From Comamonadaceae bacterium (GTDB lineage: Bacteria; Pseudomonadota; Gammaproteobacteria; Burkholderiales; Burkholderiaceae_C): DNA of 64,000 nt. Under the pieces are notes generated by a model. The model was given only the letters and a program-made list of their open reading frames with translations, ran no database searches and was not told the DNA's origin. Numbering within the stretch: the first letter of the stretch is position 1; each line of letters opens with the position of its first letter. Positions 51,747 through 59,723 of this stretch are shown here, one piece after another. Position numbers and translations under genes: made by a program. The DNA lies in the NCBI GenBank assembly GCA_027484105.1, contig JAIXUG010000004.1, positions 186,001 to 250,000 on the forward strand, read 5' to 3'.

Positions 51747-52564
51747 GGCCAGTCCTTGAACACGCCGATGTAAAGACCGTCGCGCTTGTAAAAGGGATTT
51801 TTGTAGTTTTCAATGCGGCCCTTGAGGCCCCAGTCGGGCCCCAGCCAGTGCTGCGCCGACAGCGTGGTTTGGTGGCTCGAAAACCGGGACACCAGGGTGT
51901 CCGAACCCAAGGTTTGGTAGCCTTCTTCTCCCCAGCCATGGCGGCCCGTCAGGCGGGTTTGGCCCGCTTGGCCCCAGGTGGCTGCCACGAAGTACTGCTG
52001 CGTGTCGATGCGCCCCGGGTTGCTCCGGTTGATGCGGGCTTCGGCCTGCAGCACCCAAGTGGCGGGCAGGTAGGCGGTGACACCCAGGCTGAGCTTGTCG
52101 TCCGTGTAGTCCAGAGGCGATCGGTAGTGGCCCAGCCCCAGACTGGTGATCAGGCTCAAATCGCTGAGCCATTTACGGTGGATGAAACCGTCAACCCGGT
52201 AGCGTGGCAAATACGCTGCGCCATCTCCAGCGCCGACCGAAAGGGACCCGAACCAATGCGGGTCGAAGACCAAGGTGTTGCCCAGGCCCAGGTAGTTGCC
52301 TTTTTCATTGAAACGTTCCATGCTGGCCAGCTCGCCCGACCACAGCTGAGGGCCAACGCGGTACAGGCCTCGCACACCCACTTCGCGCCATGAGCCGAAG
52401 TTGCCGCTCAGACTGTCTTGGGTGGTGTACATCTCCGCTTGTTGCAAACCTGGTGGTCGCGTGCTTTGCGCGCCCACCAGGGTGCTGGCCGAGCCGATCC
52501 AGCATGCGAGCCAGAATCTGGCGCGCCATGCACGGTTTGAACGCCTTGTCAGTGGTGTGGTCAT
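51743..52564 (-). CDS. YaiO-like outer-membrane beta-barrel protein
   Basis: A 273-residue protein with a signal peptide (start MTTPLTRRSNRAWRARFWLACW, cleavage near VGAQ). The mature part consists of alternating beta-strands such as ELASMERFNEKGNYLGLGNTLVF and LSLGVTAYLPATWVLQAEARINRSN, ending in KRDGLYIGVFKDWP, with an aromatic penultimate position suited to a BAM signal. It resembles YaiO of E. coli, an outer-membrane protein encoded near a glycosyltransferase. It might be the exit pore of the polymer. It starts ten bases after the epimerase gene. Confidence 0.75.
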   Translation of the reverse strand: MTTPLTRRSNRAWRARFWLACWIGSASTLVGAQSTRPPGLQQAEMYTTQDSLSGNFGSWREVGVRGLYRVGPQLWSGELASMERFNEKGNYLGLGNTLVFDPHWFGSLSVGAGDGAAYLPRYRVDGFIHRKWLSDLSLITSLGLGHYRSPLDYTDDKLSLGVTAYLPATWVLQAEARINRSNPGRIDTQQYFVAATWGQAGQTRLTGRHGWGEEGYQTLGSDTLVSRFSSHQTTLSAQHWLGPDWGLKGRIENYKNPFYKRDGLYIGVFKDWP

Positions 52565-52574
52565 GGCTTCGCTT

Positions 52575-53780
52575 TCAGTGGGGGCGCATGCCAATAGACC
52601 GCGCAGTCCATGGATGGGCCGCATGCCAGTGGGTGACGCCCTCCGGATGGCCTGTCAGCACATCGACAATCCGCATGGCCGAGTGGCCATCTCCAAAAGG
52701 GCAAGGGGTGGCCTGCATGACCCGGTACAGGTCGCCATCACGCAGCAATGCACTGGCCTGCTCGACAATGGCATGCGGGTCGGTGCCCACCAACAGAGCG
52801 CCGCCCGCATTCACCAACTCTTGTCTTTCGGTGCTTTGCCGGGTGATGAGCACGGGCTTTTTCAGGGCAGAGGCTTCTTCTTGTATGCCGCCCGAGTCGG
52901 TCAAGCAAAAATGGCAGTCGGCCAGCAGGCCAATCAAGGCCGGGTAGTCCAAGGGTTCGGTCAGGCAAATGCGTGCCCTGCCATCGGGAGTCAGACCTTC
53001 CAGGCCCAAGGCAATGTCGTGGCGCACACTGGGGTTGGGGTGTTGAGGCCAGACCACCACCAAGGCCGGGTTGACCTGCAGCAAGGCCCCCACAGCGGCA
53101 GCGATGTGTTGGATCGGGCGCCCCCAGTTCTCACGCCGGTGCGCAGTCACCAGCATCAGGGGTGCACCGGGGTGGGAGGCCATCATTTGCTGTACAGCTT
53201 CGGGGTAGTCGTTGCGCTGGCATGCTGCAGACCTGAGCTGCTGGACCCACAGCGCGGCATCGATCACGGTGTTGCCCACCTCATAAATGTCCCGTCGCTG
53301 CACCCCTTCGCGCAACAGGTTGTCGCTGGCAATTGGGGTGGGTGGAAAGTGCCAGTGGGCCAAACGGCCAATCATTTCCCGGTGTTTTTCTTCTGGAAAA
53401 GGATCGTGCTGTCCGGTGCGTAAACCGGCCTCGATGTGCGCCACCGGGATGTCCCTGAAATAAGCGGCCATCGCGCCGCCCAGGGCGCTGGAGGTATCGC
53501 CCTGGACCAGCACCACATCGGGTTTGCACTGGTCAAGCACCTGGTCAATGCCTTGCAGCAGTTCGGCCGTGAGCTGGGACAAACCCGAGCGCTCGCGCAA
53601 CAGCTGAATCTGGTGGTCCGGGCCCATGTCGAAAAAACGGTAAAGGCTTTGCGCCATCTCCTCATGCTGGCCGGTGTGCAGCACCTGCACGGTTTCACCT
53701 CGTTCTTTGAGCAGGCGATGGACCGGGGCCATCTTGATGATTTCGGGGCGTGTTCCGGTGCAAACCAGATAGGTGCTCAT
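52575..53780 (-). CDS. wecB: UDP-N-acetylglucosamine 2-epimerase (non-hydrolysing)
   Basis: A 401-residue enzyme; start ATG at 53780, overlapping the preceding stop by ATGA. It has MSTYLVCTGTRPEIIKMAPV, HTGQHEEMAQ, VLVQGDTSSALGGAMAAYF, HIEAGLRTGQHDPFPEEKHREMIGRL, LVTAHRRENWG and LTDSGGIQEEASALKKPVLITRQSTERQE, all WecB/MnaA signatures. It converts UDP-GlcNAc to UDP-ManNAc. Its presence inside the operon suggests that the polymer contains N-acetylmannosamine or a sugar derived from it. Confidence 0.94.
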   Translation of the reverse strand: MSTYLVCTGTRPEIIKMAPVHRLLKERGETVQVLHTGQHEEMAQSLYRFFDMGPDHQIQLLRERSGLSQLTAELLQGIDQVLDQCKPDVVLVQGDTSSALGGAMAAYFRDIPVAHIEAGLRTGQHDPFPEEKHREMIGRLAHWHFPPTPIASDNLLREGVQRRDIYEVGNTVIDAALWVQQLRSAACQRNDYPEAVQQMMASHPGAPLMLVTAHRRENWGRPIQHIAAAVGALLQVNPALVVVWPQHPNPSVRHDIALGLEGLTPDGRARICLTEPLDYPALIGLLADCHFCLTDSGGIQEEASALKKPVLITRQSTERQELVNAGGALLVGTDPHAIVEQASALLRDGDLYRVMQATPCPFGDGHSAMRIVDVLTGHPEGVTHWHAAHPWTARSIGMRPH

Positions 53781-54751
53781 GTGCAGTTCTCCTGTGATGG
53801 GGTGTTCAGTGTTGGGGTCATGGGTGGGCGAGGCAGGATCTGGGCGATCACTTCGTCGGTGACCGTCCACAGTGCCGAATGGCGATGGGGCAGGGCCCGC
53901 TGTTGCCAGCAACGAACGCTGGGCCAATCACCTTGGCGCCAAGCCACCAGCGCGACCAGTCCCCACGGAAACTCATGACCACTTTGGGCCAGCCACCGGG
54001 CACGGTGCTGTTTCATCCAGCGCGTGTAATGCGCTTGGGCATTTCCTGAAGCCAGGGGAAAGTCCCACAGCAAGGGGTAGATCTGGGCGGTGGCATCGGG
54101 GTAGAAGTGCGTGTCGGGGTGAGGGTGCGAGGCTTGAGTGCTGACGCGGTAAAGCTGCAGCGCAGGGTCCCAGAAGGTGCGCTGGATGGCCCGTGCCAAA
54201 CTCGGGCTGGGCCATGCCGACCACACCTCGAGGTTGTCCATGAACAGGCTGTGCCGGATGTGCGGTGACACGTGGTACAGGCCCGTCGCCGGGTTGTTCA
54301 GTTGTCGCAGGTCTTGTGCAGCGCGCGCTTGCAAGGTGTCGATGGGCAATTGATCGCGCACGCTGGAGGGCAATCGGTGCAAGAACTGCAACCACAAGGC
54401 CAGGGACGAATCGTCGGCGTCAGGCGGTTTGCACCAGCGCCAGGTGGTGAGCGGTTTGACCCCTGACTGGCAATAGCGGCCGATGTGACCGGCTTCCTGG
54501 TAGCGCTGTGCGAGCCAACGTGCCCAAGCCAAAGCGTAGGGGCTGATGTCCAGCCCATGCGACTGCGCCACGCCCAGGGCCTGCAAGGCAAAGTAAGGGT
54601 CAACGGTGTCCCCTTGGTATTGCACCGTGATGGCTCCGGTGGCATCGGTGTAGCCCCGCAAGTCGAGCACTTGGGGCTGGGCCTGGGCCAGCAGACTGCT
54701 CATGCCGCAGCAGAGCATGCCAAGCCAACGTGCAACTGCAGACCGGCTCAT
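53777..54751 (-). CDS. Secreted protein with probable alpha/alpha-toroid (glycoside hydrolase-like) fold
   Basis: A 324-residue precursor with a signal peptide (ending near AQA, residue 25). The mature protein is rich in aromatic residues and helices: DPYFALQALGVAQSHGLDISPYALAWARWLAQRYQE, DADDSSLALWLQFLHRLP and FYPDATAQIYPLLWDFPLASG. The last resembles the substrate cleft helices of (alpha/alpha)6 hydrolases. No catalytic motif can be named. Glycosidases of this kind often trim the polymer during export. ATGA overlaps occur at both ends. Confidence 0.6.
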   Translation of the reverse strand: MSRSAVARWLGMLCCGMSSLLAQAQPQVLDLRGYTDATGAITVQYQGDTVDPYFALQALGVAQSHGLDISPYALAWARWLAQRYQEAGHIGRYCQSGVKPLTTWRWCKPPDADDSSLALWLQFLHRLPSSVRDQLPIDTLQARAAQDLRQLNNPATGLYHVSPHIRHSLFMDNLEVWSAWPSPSLARAIQRTFWDPALQLYRVSTQASHPHPDTHFYPDATAQIYPLLWDFPLASGNAQAHYTRWMKQHRARWLAQSGHEFPWGLVALVAWRQGDWPSVRCWQQRALPHRHSALWTVTDEVIAQILPRPPMTPTLNTPSQENCT

Positions 54752-55383
54752 GGGCGTGCCCCATCTGAAGGCGTCAAGACTTTGCCGTAAACATGCGCCG
54801 AGTCGCTGACCGTCAGCGTCTCGGCGCTCAAGCTGGTGGGGCTTTCAGGGTTGCCAATCTGAGCGCCTTCGGCCAGTGTGACGGCGTGTTGAACCACCAC
54901 TGGGCCGAACGCCATGGCCGCTTTTTCAAGGCTCAGGGAAGAGGCAAACACCGCCCCTGAAAGCGCACTGCCAGGGGCCATTTGTACATGCCCGTACACC
55001 TTCACATCCCCCTCCACCACGCTGTTGGCACCACAGTACAAGTTGCCCATGACCACCAGCGCGCCGGGCCAACAGGTGCCCGCAGGGATTTGGCAATCGC
55101 CCGCTGTGCGTGAGCCCAGCGCACCCCATGGCTGTGCATGGGGCAAGCGGGCCAAAACCCTTTTGATTTTTTGAGGGGGCAACGTGACCCTGGGGCTGTC
55201 CTGCGCTGGTGCCATGTCTTGTGGCGCCATCTGGGGCAAAAGCTGCTTGGGCTCTGACCAGGTCAGGGCGGCCGCATCACGGGGTGTGCGCCATTCGCGC
55301 CACGCGGGGTAAAAAGGCCAGAGCAGCAAGTTCAGGGTGATGAACCCGAAGAGCAGGCCGAAGAGATCTTGCACAACGTTCAT
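54748..55383 (-). CDS. Membrane-anchored bactofilin-like polymer-forming protein
   Basis: A 211-residue protein, start at 55383 with an ATGA overlap of the synthase stop codon. The first 30 residues form a hydrophobic segment (DLFGLLFGFITLNLLLWPFYPAW), then a linker rich in Pro and Gln, then from about residue 95 a right-handed beta-helix pattern: ALVVMGNLYCGANSVVEGDVKVYGHVQMAPGSALSGAVFASSLSLEKA and similar turns up to HVYGKVLTP. This periodic pattern is that of bactofilins or DUF583 proteins. It may organise the synthase in the membrane. Confidence 0.68.
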   Translation of the reverse strand: MNVVQDLFGLLFGFITLNLLLWPFYPAWREWRTPRDAAALTWSEPKQLLPQMAPQDMAPAQDSPRVTLPPQKIKRVLARLPHAQPWGALGSRTAGDCQIPAGTCWPGALVVMGNLYCGANSVVEGDVKVYGHVQMAPGSALSGAVFASSLSLEKAAMAFGPVVVQHAVTLAEGAQIGNPESPTSLSAETLTVSDSAHVYGKVLTPSDGARP

Positions 55384-56816
55384 GTGCCTGCCTCCTGGCG
55401 GTAGCGCACGGTCTTGTGCCACACCAGCTCTTTACCCCGAAGCCGGTCCCATAACGCACTGCCCAGCGCGGCACTGATGGTGGGCAAACTGGCCACAAAA
55501 TTGAACATCTGCAGGGGCAGCAAACGGATGCGGTGACGGTGCCCATCGATCAGGACGGCAAACACCATCTGCAGGAAGGCTGAAAAGCCACCGATCGCTG
55601 CATAGGCCATGAGCAAGGCACTGGGTATGAAAAGCGTCAAGGTTTCCGCGCCGTTCATGAAGTACAGGGCCAGCGCCATGATCCAAGCCAGCAACAACAA
55701 GGGCTGCAACAAAAAAATGCCCAGCAGCATCAGGCCATCGAGTCGCTCGCGCCAAGTCAGCAAGGGCGAGCGCAAAACCCGCGCCGTTTGCTCCCACATG
55801 ACCTGGTCATGGCCTTTGGCCCAACGGTGGATCTGACGCAACCGCACCAGCCAGTCCTCGGGCACCTCTTCGTAGCAGGTGGCATGGTTGTTGTAGACGG
55901 TCTTCCAGCCCGCCAGCAGCAGGCGAAAGGTGATGTCGGTGTCTTCGGCCAACACATCGTCACGCCAGCCGCCGGCCGCTTGCACGGCTGACAAGCGCAC
56001 CCCACCCACGGTGCCGCCAAACTGCGGCACCCCCTTCAAATTCATCCGCGCTTGTTGATCGACCTGGTAGCCTGCTGAGCGCTCCATGTCCAACAATCGG
56101 GTGAGCAAATTACTCGACACATTGCGTGGCACCACGCGGCCCATCACCGCACCCACCTCAGGGTCCAGAAAGGGGGCGACCAGTTGCTTGAGCAAACCAG
56201 GTCCGGGGGTGTAGTCCGCATCAAAGATGAGGGCAATGTCCCCTCGTGCATGCTGCATGGCGTCCTTCAGAGCTGCCGCTTTGCCGGGTTTGCCCCGGGT
56301 CCTGTGAAAAGCCTTCAGGCGCTCCGGATGCAAGCTGACAAAGTCATTGACGATGTCCGTTGTTCGGTCGCTCGATCGGTCGTTGACCACCACCACCTTG
56401 AGCAGCCTCGCCGGGTAGTCACTGGCCAGCAAGGCCCGGATGCTGCCGGCGATCACTTTTTCTTCGTTGTGGGCCGCAATGAAAACCGTGACAGCAGGCC
56501 ATTGGGCGGGCTTGATGAAGGCATAGGGATAGCGCTGGACGCCGGTCATCCGGTGCAGGGCGTACAAGATCTGTCTGAGCCCGTAAGTCAGCATGACCCC
56601 CACGATCAAGCTCAGCACCATGGCCAAGACCAGGCTTGTGGGCCTTTGTGTCCATGTCTCCACAAAGGTCTGGGCGCCTGCGGGGGCACTGATCGCCGCC
56701 ACCATCCAGGCGCTCAACCAGCGCCACGTCTTCGCCTGGCGCGCAGGTGTTGACTGCAGAAACTGTTGGCGCAGCAGTTCAGGGGGTATCCGTTCATCGC
56801 GAGGGCGAGCGGGCAT
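55380..56816 (-). CDS. Processive family 2 glycosyltransferase, polysaccharide synthase
   Basis: A 478-residue membrane synthase and first gene of the exopolysaccharide operon, with an AAGGA site before the ATG at 56816. It has an early membrane pair, then the GT-A domain: VTVFIAAHNEEKVIAGSI, VVVNDRSSDRT, LIFDADYTPGPG (DxD), LAEDTDITFR (TED-like) and RQIHRWAKG (QxxRW, mark of processive synthases). Four or so membrane helices follow. It resembles PgaC, NodC and hyaluronan synthases; the sugar donor is likely UDP-HexNAc, given the epimerase gene. Confidence 0.9.
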   Translation of the reverse strand: MPARPRDERIPPELLRQQFLQSTPARQAKTWRWLSAWMVAAISAPAGAQTFVETWTQRPTSLVLAMVLSLIVGVMLTYGLRQILYALHRMTGVQRYPYAFIKPAQWPAVTVFIAAHNEEKVIAGSIRALLASDYPARLLKVVVVNDRSSDRTTDIVNDFVSLHPERLKAFHRTRGKPGKAAALKDAMQHARGDIALIFDADYTPGPGLLKQLVAPFLDPEVGAVMGRVVPRNVSSNLLTRLLDMERSAGYQVDQQARMNLKGVPQFGGTVGGVRLSAVQAAGGWRDDVLAEDTDITFRLLLAGWKTVYNNHATCYEEVPEDWLVRLRQIHRWAKGHDQVMWEQTARVLRSPLLTWRERLDGLMLLGIFLLQPLLLLAWIMALALYFMNGAETLTLFIPSALLMAYAAIGGFSAFLQMVFAVLIDGHRHRIRLLPLQMFNFVASLPTISAALGSALWDRLRGKELVWHKTVRYRQEAGT

Positions 56817-57048
56817 GGCGTCCTTTCTGGTTTCAAAGAAAGTTCATCCTCGCCCGCCCCGGTCTTTCACTCAGCGGTCCAACGCACACCGGCCCATTGC
56901 GCGAAGCGCAGTCGGTGGTGTAGAGCACTTGTGGTGCAGCCGGTGATGCAGCCAACGGACAAACGTGCCCGTCATTTCTAAATTCAATGTTCGTTCTCAG
57001 ACCTTGTTTGAGCGTCTGTTTTTTCATTGAAATGAAAGGGAGTGAGCT
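56817..57048. promoter_or_regulatory. Divergent promoter region of the exopolysaccharide operon and its deacetylase paralogue
   Basis: A 232-base gap between outward-facing genes. The half next to 57048 is AT-rich. Both starts have good ribosome sites: AAGGA before the synthase, GGGAG before the lipoprotein. The region is the natural target for the nearby Crp-type regulator but I cannot identify a clear TGTGA-type site. Confidence 0.35.
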
Positions 57049-59589
57049 ATGCAACACATCACGCAAGCACAATTTTCAAGGGGTACAGGCCGATGGTGGT
57101 TGTTCGCCGCCTGCAGCTTGGCCGTGGGGCTCAGCGCCTGTGGCGGAGGCGGGGGTGACCCTGCGTCGGCCCTGTTGACACCACCGTCTTCAGAGTCGGT
57201 GGACACGCTCGAGGCAGGCGTTTTGCCCGAGCCTTGGGTGGTGGACCCGAAGGCCCCCTTGCTTATGCCCACAGTGGCACTGCTGGCCTCCGTGCCCACG
57301 CAAGCGCCTGCACCCCAAGAAGCACCGGCAGCCAACACCTGGCTGAGCAATGCCGTGAACATGGCGGGCAGTTGGGCTCAGACCTTGGGCTTGTCCCCAG
57401 CGCCATCCCCATGGACATCCCCTGAGCTGATGCCCAGGTTACTCAGTGTGAGCAGCATGGCCCTGCCAGTGGCCGACCCTGGGGTATTGATGTTGTTGCT
57501 GCCCGATGCACAAGACCTGTCGTATCCCGGCGTATCGGCCTGGCTGGATGCCGCATCGGAGCTGGGGGTGCGTTTGCAGCCTATCACCGATTCACAGTTC
57601 ATGGCCTTGGGCGATCAGGCGCGCCATTTTGCGGGCTTGGTACTGCCCGATGGCTTGCATGTGCAGGCCACCGATGCGCTGCTGGAGGCGGTCAAGCGCT
57701 ATACCGAGCAAGGCGGTCGCAGCATGCTGGTGTTTGATTTTGGGGCATTGACCACTTTGAGCGATGGCACGCCGGTGTACCCGATTCCAAAATCCCGCTT
57801 GAGCGGCATGGCCGGTGTGGACTATGTGATGTATGAAGCTTTACGCGACAGGACCACCGGTCTTGGGCCCGTCACGGCCACACGCAGCACCCTGCGCCAG
57901 CTGCTGGTGCCACCCGGAAAGTCCATGCCCTTTGGCGGGCTGGCCGCCAGCACCGATAGCACCCCTTTGTTGAGTGCGGCGCAGATCACTCAGGATTCGG
58001 CCCTTTACCTGCCTGTGGATGTGCGCGATGCGGGAGGGGTGCGTGGCTTTGATCCACAGCAATACAGCCAGATGTCTTATGCCAAAAGCAGCAGCCGGGC
58101 AGAGCGAAAAACGCGAGGTCGGCAAGTGCGGATTGATTTGGGGCGTGCCTTCAAAGCTCAAACCGTCAAGGGCAGTTCCCAGCCAGCAGCGGGCCCATCG
58201 CTGCGTGAAATCACGACATCAGACACCGCCACGCGCGCGCTGGTGCTGGGGGCTGGCGAAGACCCTGTCGAGGCCTACAGCGGTTATTTGTTGGGCCCCT
58301 TGATTTACCCGACCTATGTAACCCAAGGGGAATTTGGCAGTTTGCCAGGCCAGAAGGTGTTGGCCACTTCACCCCAGTTTGGTTTGGTGGCGGGGGTGAA
58401 CCCCGTGGGTGCGGGGCAGGTTTTGTTTGTGAATTTGCCGCTGACTTATTTGAAAGGCCGCACGGATGCCTTGATGATGCATGGCTACCTGAATTACTTT
58501 GTGCGCGAGGTGCTGGAATTGCCACACTTGTCGGCCATGCCCAACGGCGTTGGCGGGATGACGTTTGACTGGCATCTCGACGCCAAGGCGGCGCAGGCCC
58601 CGACCGAGGCGCTGATGAAGCTCAATGTGTTCAACGATCCGCAGGCCTTGTTTTCGATCGAAATGACCGCAGGGCCAGATGCCATTGTGGCCGGTGATCG
58701 CTTGGGCTGGAACTTGGCGCGCAACAAGAAAGCGCAGCAATTCCTCAAGACATTCCAAACGGCTGGTCACAGTGTGGGTTCGCACGGCGGTTGGAACCAT
58801 GATTTTTATGGCATCAATGTCAGTGAGACCAATGAGCTGAACAGTACCAAGGGAGCCTGCGTGAATGCCCAGCTCAAGCAGGACAACTTCATGCAGTGTC
58901 TGGTGCTCAACCGCCGTGATGTCGATGCGGCCACAGGCGCACGCTCACGCAGCTATTCATCGCCCGAGGGCAACAATCCCTTGTGGTCGATGAATTGGCA
59001 TGAGCAACAAGGTGTGGTGTCGGCTTACTTTGCAGGTCACACCGGACTGGGAGCCACACGCCAGTACCGCGAAGGGCGTCTGCTGACCCCCAAGCTGTGG
59101 GTTTTTCCGGTCACACCAGCGGGCTTGTACGCCACCTACGAGGAGTTCCAGGACTACAACGTGCCGCAAAGCGAGGTGATCGCCTGGAAGCGCGCCATGA
59201 TCGACTTTGGGGTGACACACAACACCAGTCGCATGATCTATGCCCATCCACCAGGGGCTTATCTGTGGCGCAATGTGCTGCAAGACATGCTCAACTACGC
59301 CAAGAGCCGAGGTCCACAGTTTGCCTGGTACACCATGGAGCGGCTGGCCGACTTCAATGCCCGGCGTTTGCAGGTCAACTGGCAGCAAAGCCTGGATGCG
59401 GGCACAGGGCAAACCGTCTTCACGGCGACCCACCCGCTAAGCCTGCAAGAAATGGTGTGGCGGCTGCCCAAGTCACGCTATGCCAATCCGCCTGTCATCG
59501 AGTCCGGCAGCGCCAGTGTGGACGGCACCGATACCAGGTTCTGGTTGGTCAAGGCCCAGGGCGGCACCCGCTTGGTGTTCCGCCTGTGA
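57049..59589 (+). CDS. Lipoprotein paralogue of the polysaccharide deacetylase-like protein
   Basis: An 846-residue lipoprotein (lipobox LSACGGGGG, lipid cysteine near 31) with a Pro/Ala-rich linker of about 110 residues. From residue ~143 it follows the same two-domain plan as the protein at 49024-50952: VLMLLLPDAQDLSYPGVSAWLDAA, AGLVLPDGLHVQATDALLEAVKRYTEQGG, VGAGQVLFVNLPLTYLKGRTDALM, MTFDWHLDAKAAQ and GHSVGSHGGWNHDFYG. Sequence identity is low but positional agreement is high. It has an insertion around the DFYG-NDFMQCL segment with a cysteine. Probably acts on the same or a related polymer at the outer membrane. Confidence 0.75.
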   Translation: MQHITQAQFSRGTGRWWLFAACSLAVGLSACGGGGGDPASALLTPPSSESVDTLEAGVLPEPWVVDPKAPLLMPTVALLASVPTQAPAPQEAPAANTWLSNAVNMAGSWAQTLGLSPAPSPWTSPELMPRLLSVSSMALPVADPGVLMLLLPDAQDLSYPGVSAWLDAASELGVRLQPITDSQFMALGDQARHFAGLVLPDGLHVQATDALLEAVKRYTEQGGRSMLVFDFGALTTLSDGTPVYPIPKSRLSGMAGVDYVMYEALRDRTTGLGPVTATRSTLRQLLVPPGKSMPFGGLAASTDSTPLLSAAQITQDSALYLPVDVRDAGGVRGFDPQQYSQMSYAKSSSRAERKTRGRQVRIDLGRAFKAQTVKGSSQPAAGPSLREITTSDTATRALVLGAGEDPVEAYSGYLLGPLIYPTYVTQGEFGSLPGQKVLATSPQFGLVAGVNPVGAGQVLFVNLPLTYLKGRTDALMMHGYLNYFVREVLELPHLSAMPNGVGGMTFDWHLDAKAAQAPTEALMKLNVFNDPQALFSIEMTAGPDAIVAGDRLGWNLARNKKAQQFLKTFQTAGHSVGSHGGWNHDFYGINVSETNELNSTKGACVNAQLKQDNFMQCLVLNRRDVDAATGARSRSYSSPEGNNPLWSMNWHEQQGVVSAYFAGHTGLGATRQYREGRLLTPKLWVFPVTPAGLYATYEEFQDYNVPQSEVIAWKRAMIDFGVTHNTSRMIYAHPPGAYLWRNVLQDMLNYAKSRGPQFAWYTMERLADFNARRLQVNWQQSLDAGTGQTVFTATHPLSLQEMVWRLPKSRYANPPVIESGSASVDGTDTRFWLVKAQGGTRLVFRL

Positions 59590-59723
59590 GTCTTGTGTGT
59601 GTAGGCCTCACGGTCTATGCAAACAGATCTTTCGATCAATCGACGCCGCTGCGCCAAAGCACGAGCATCAGACCATGGCACTTCCTGCAATGGTTGCAGC
59701 GGCCGCGAACATTGGAGTCAGAC

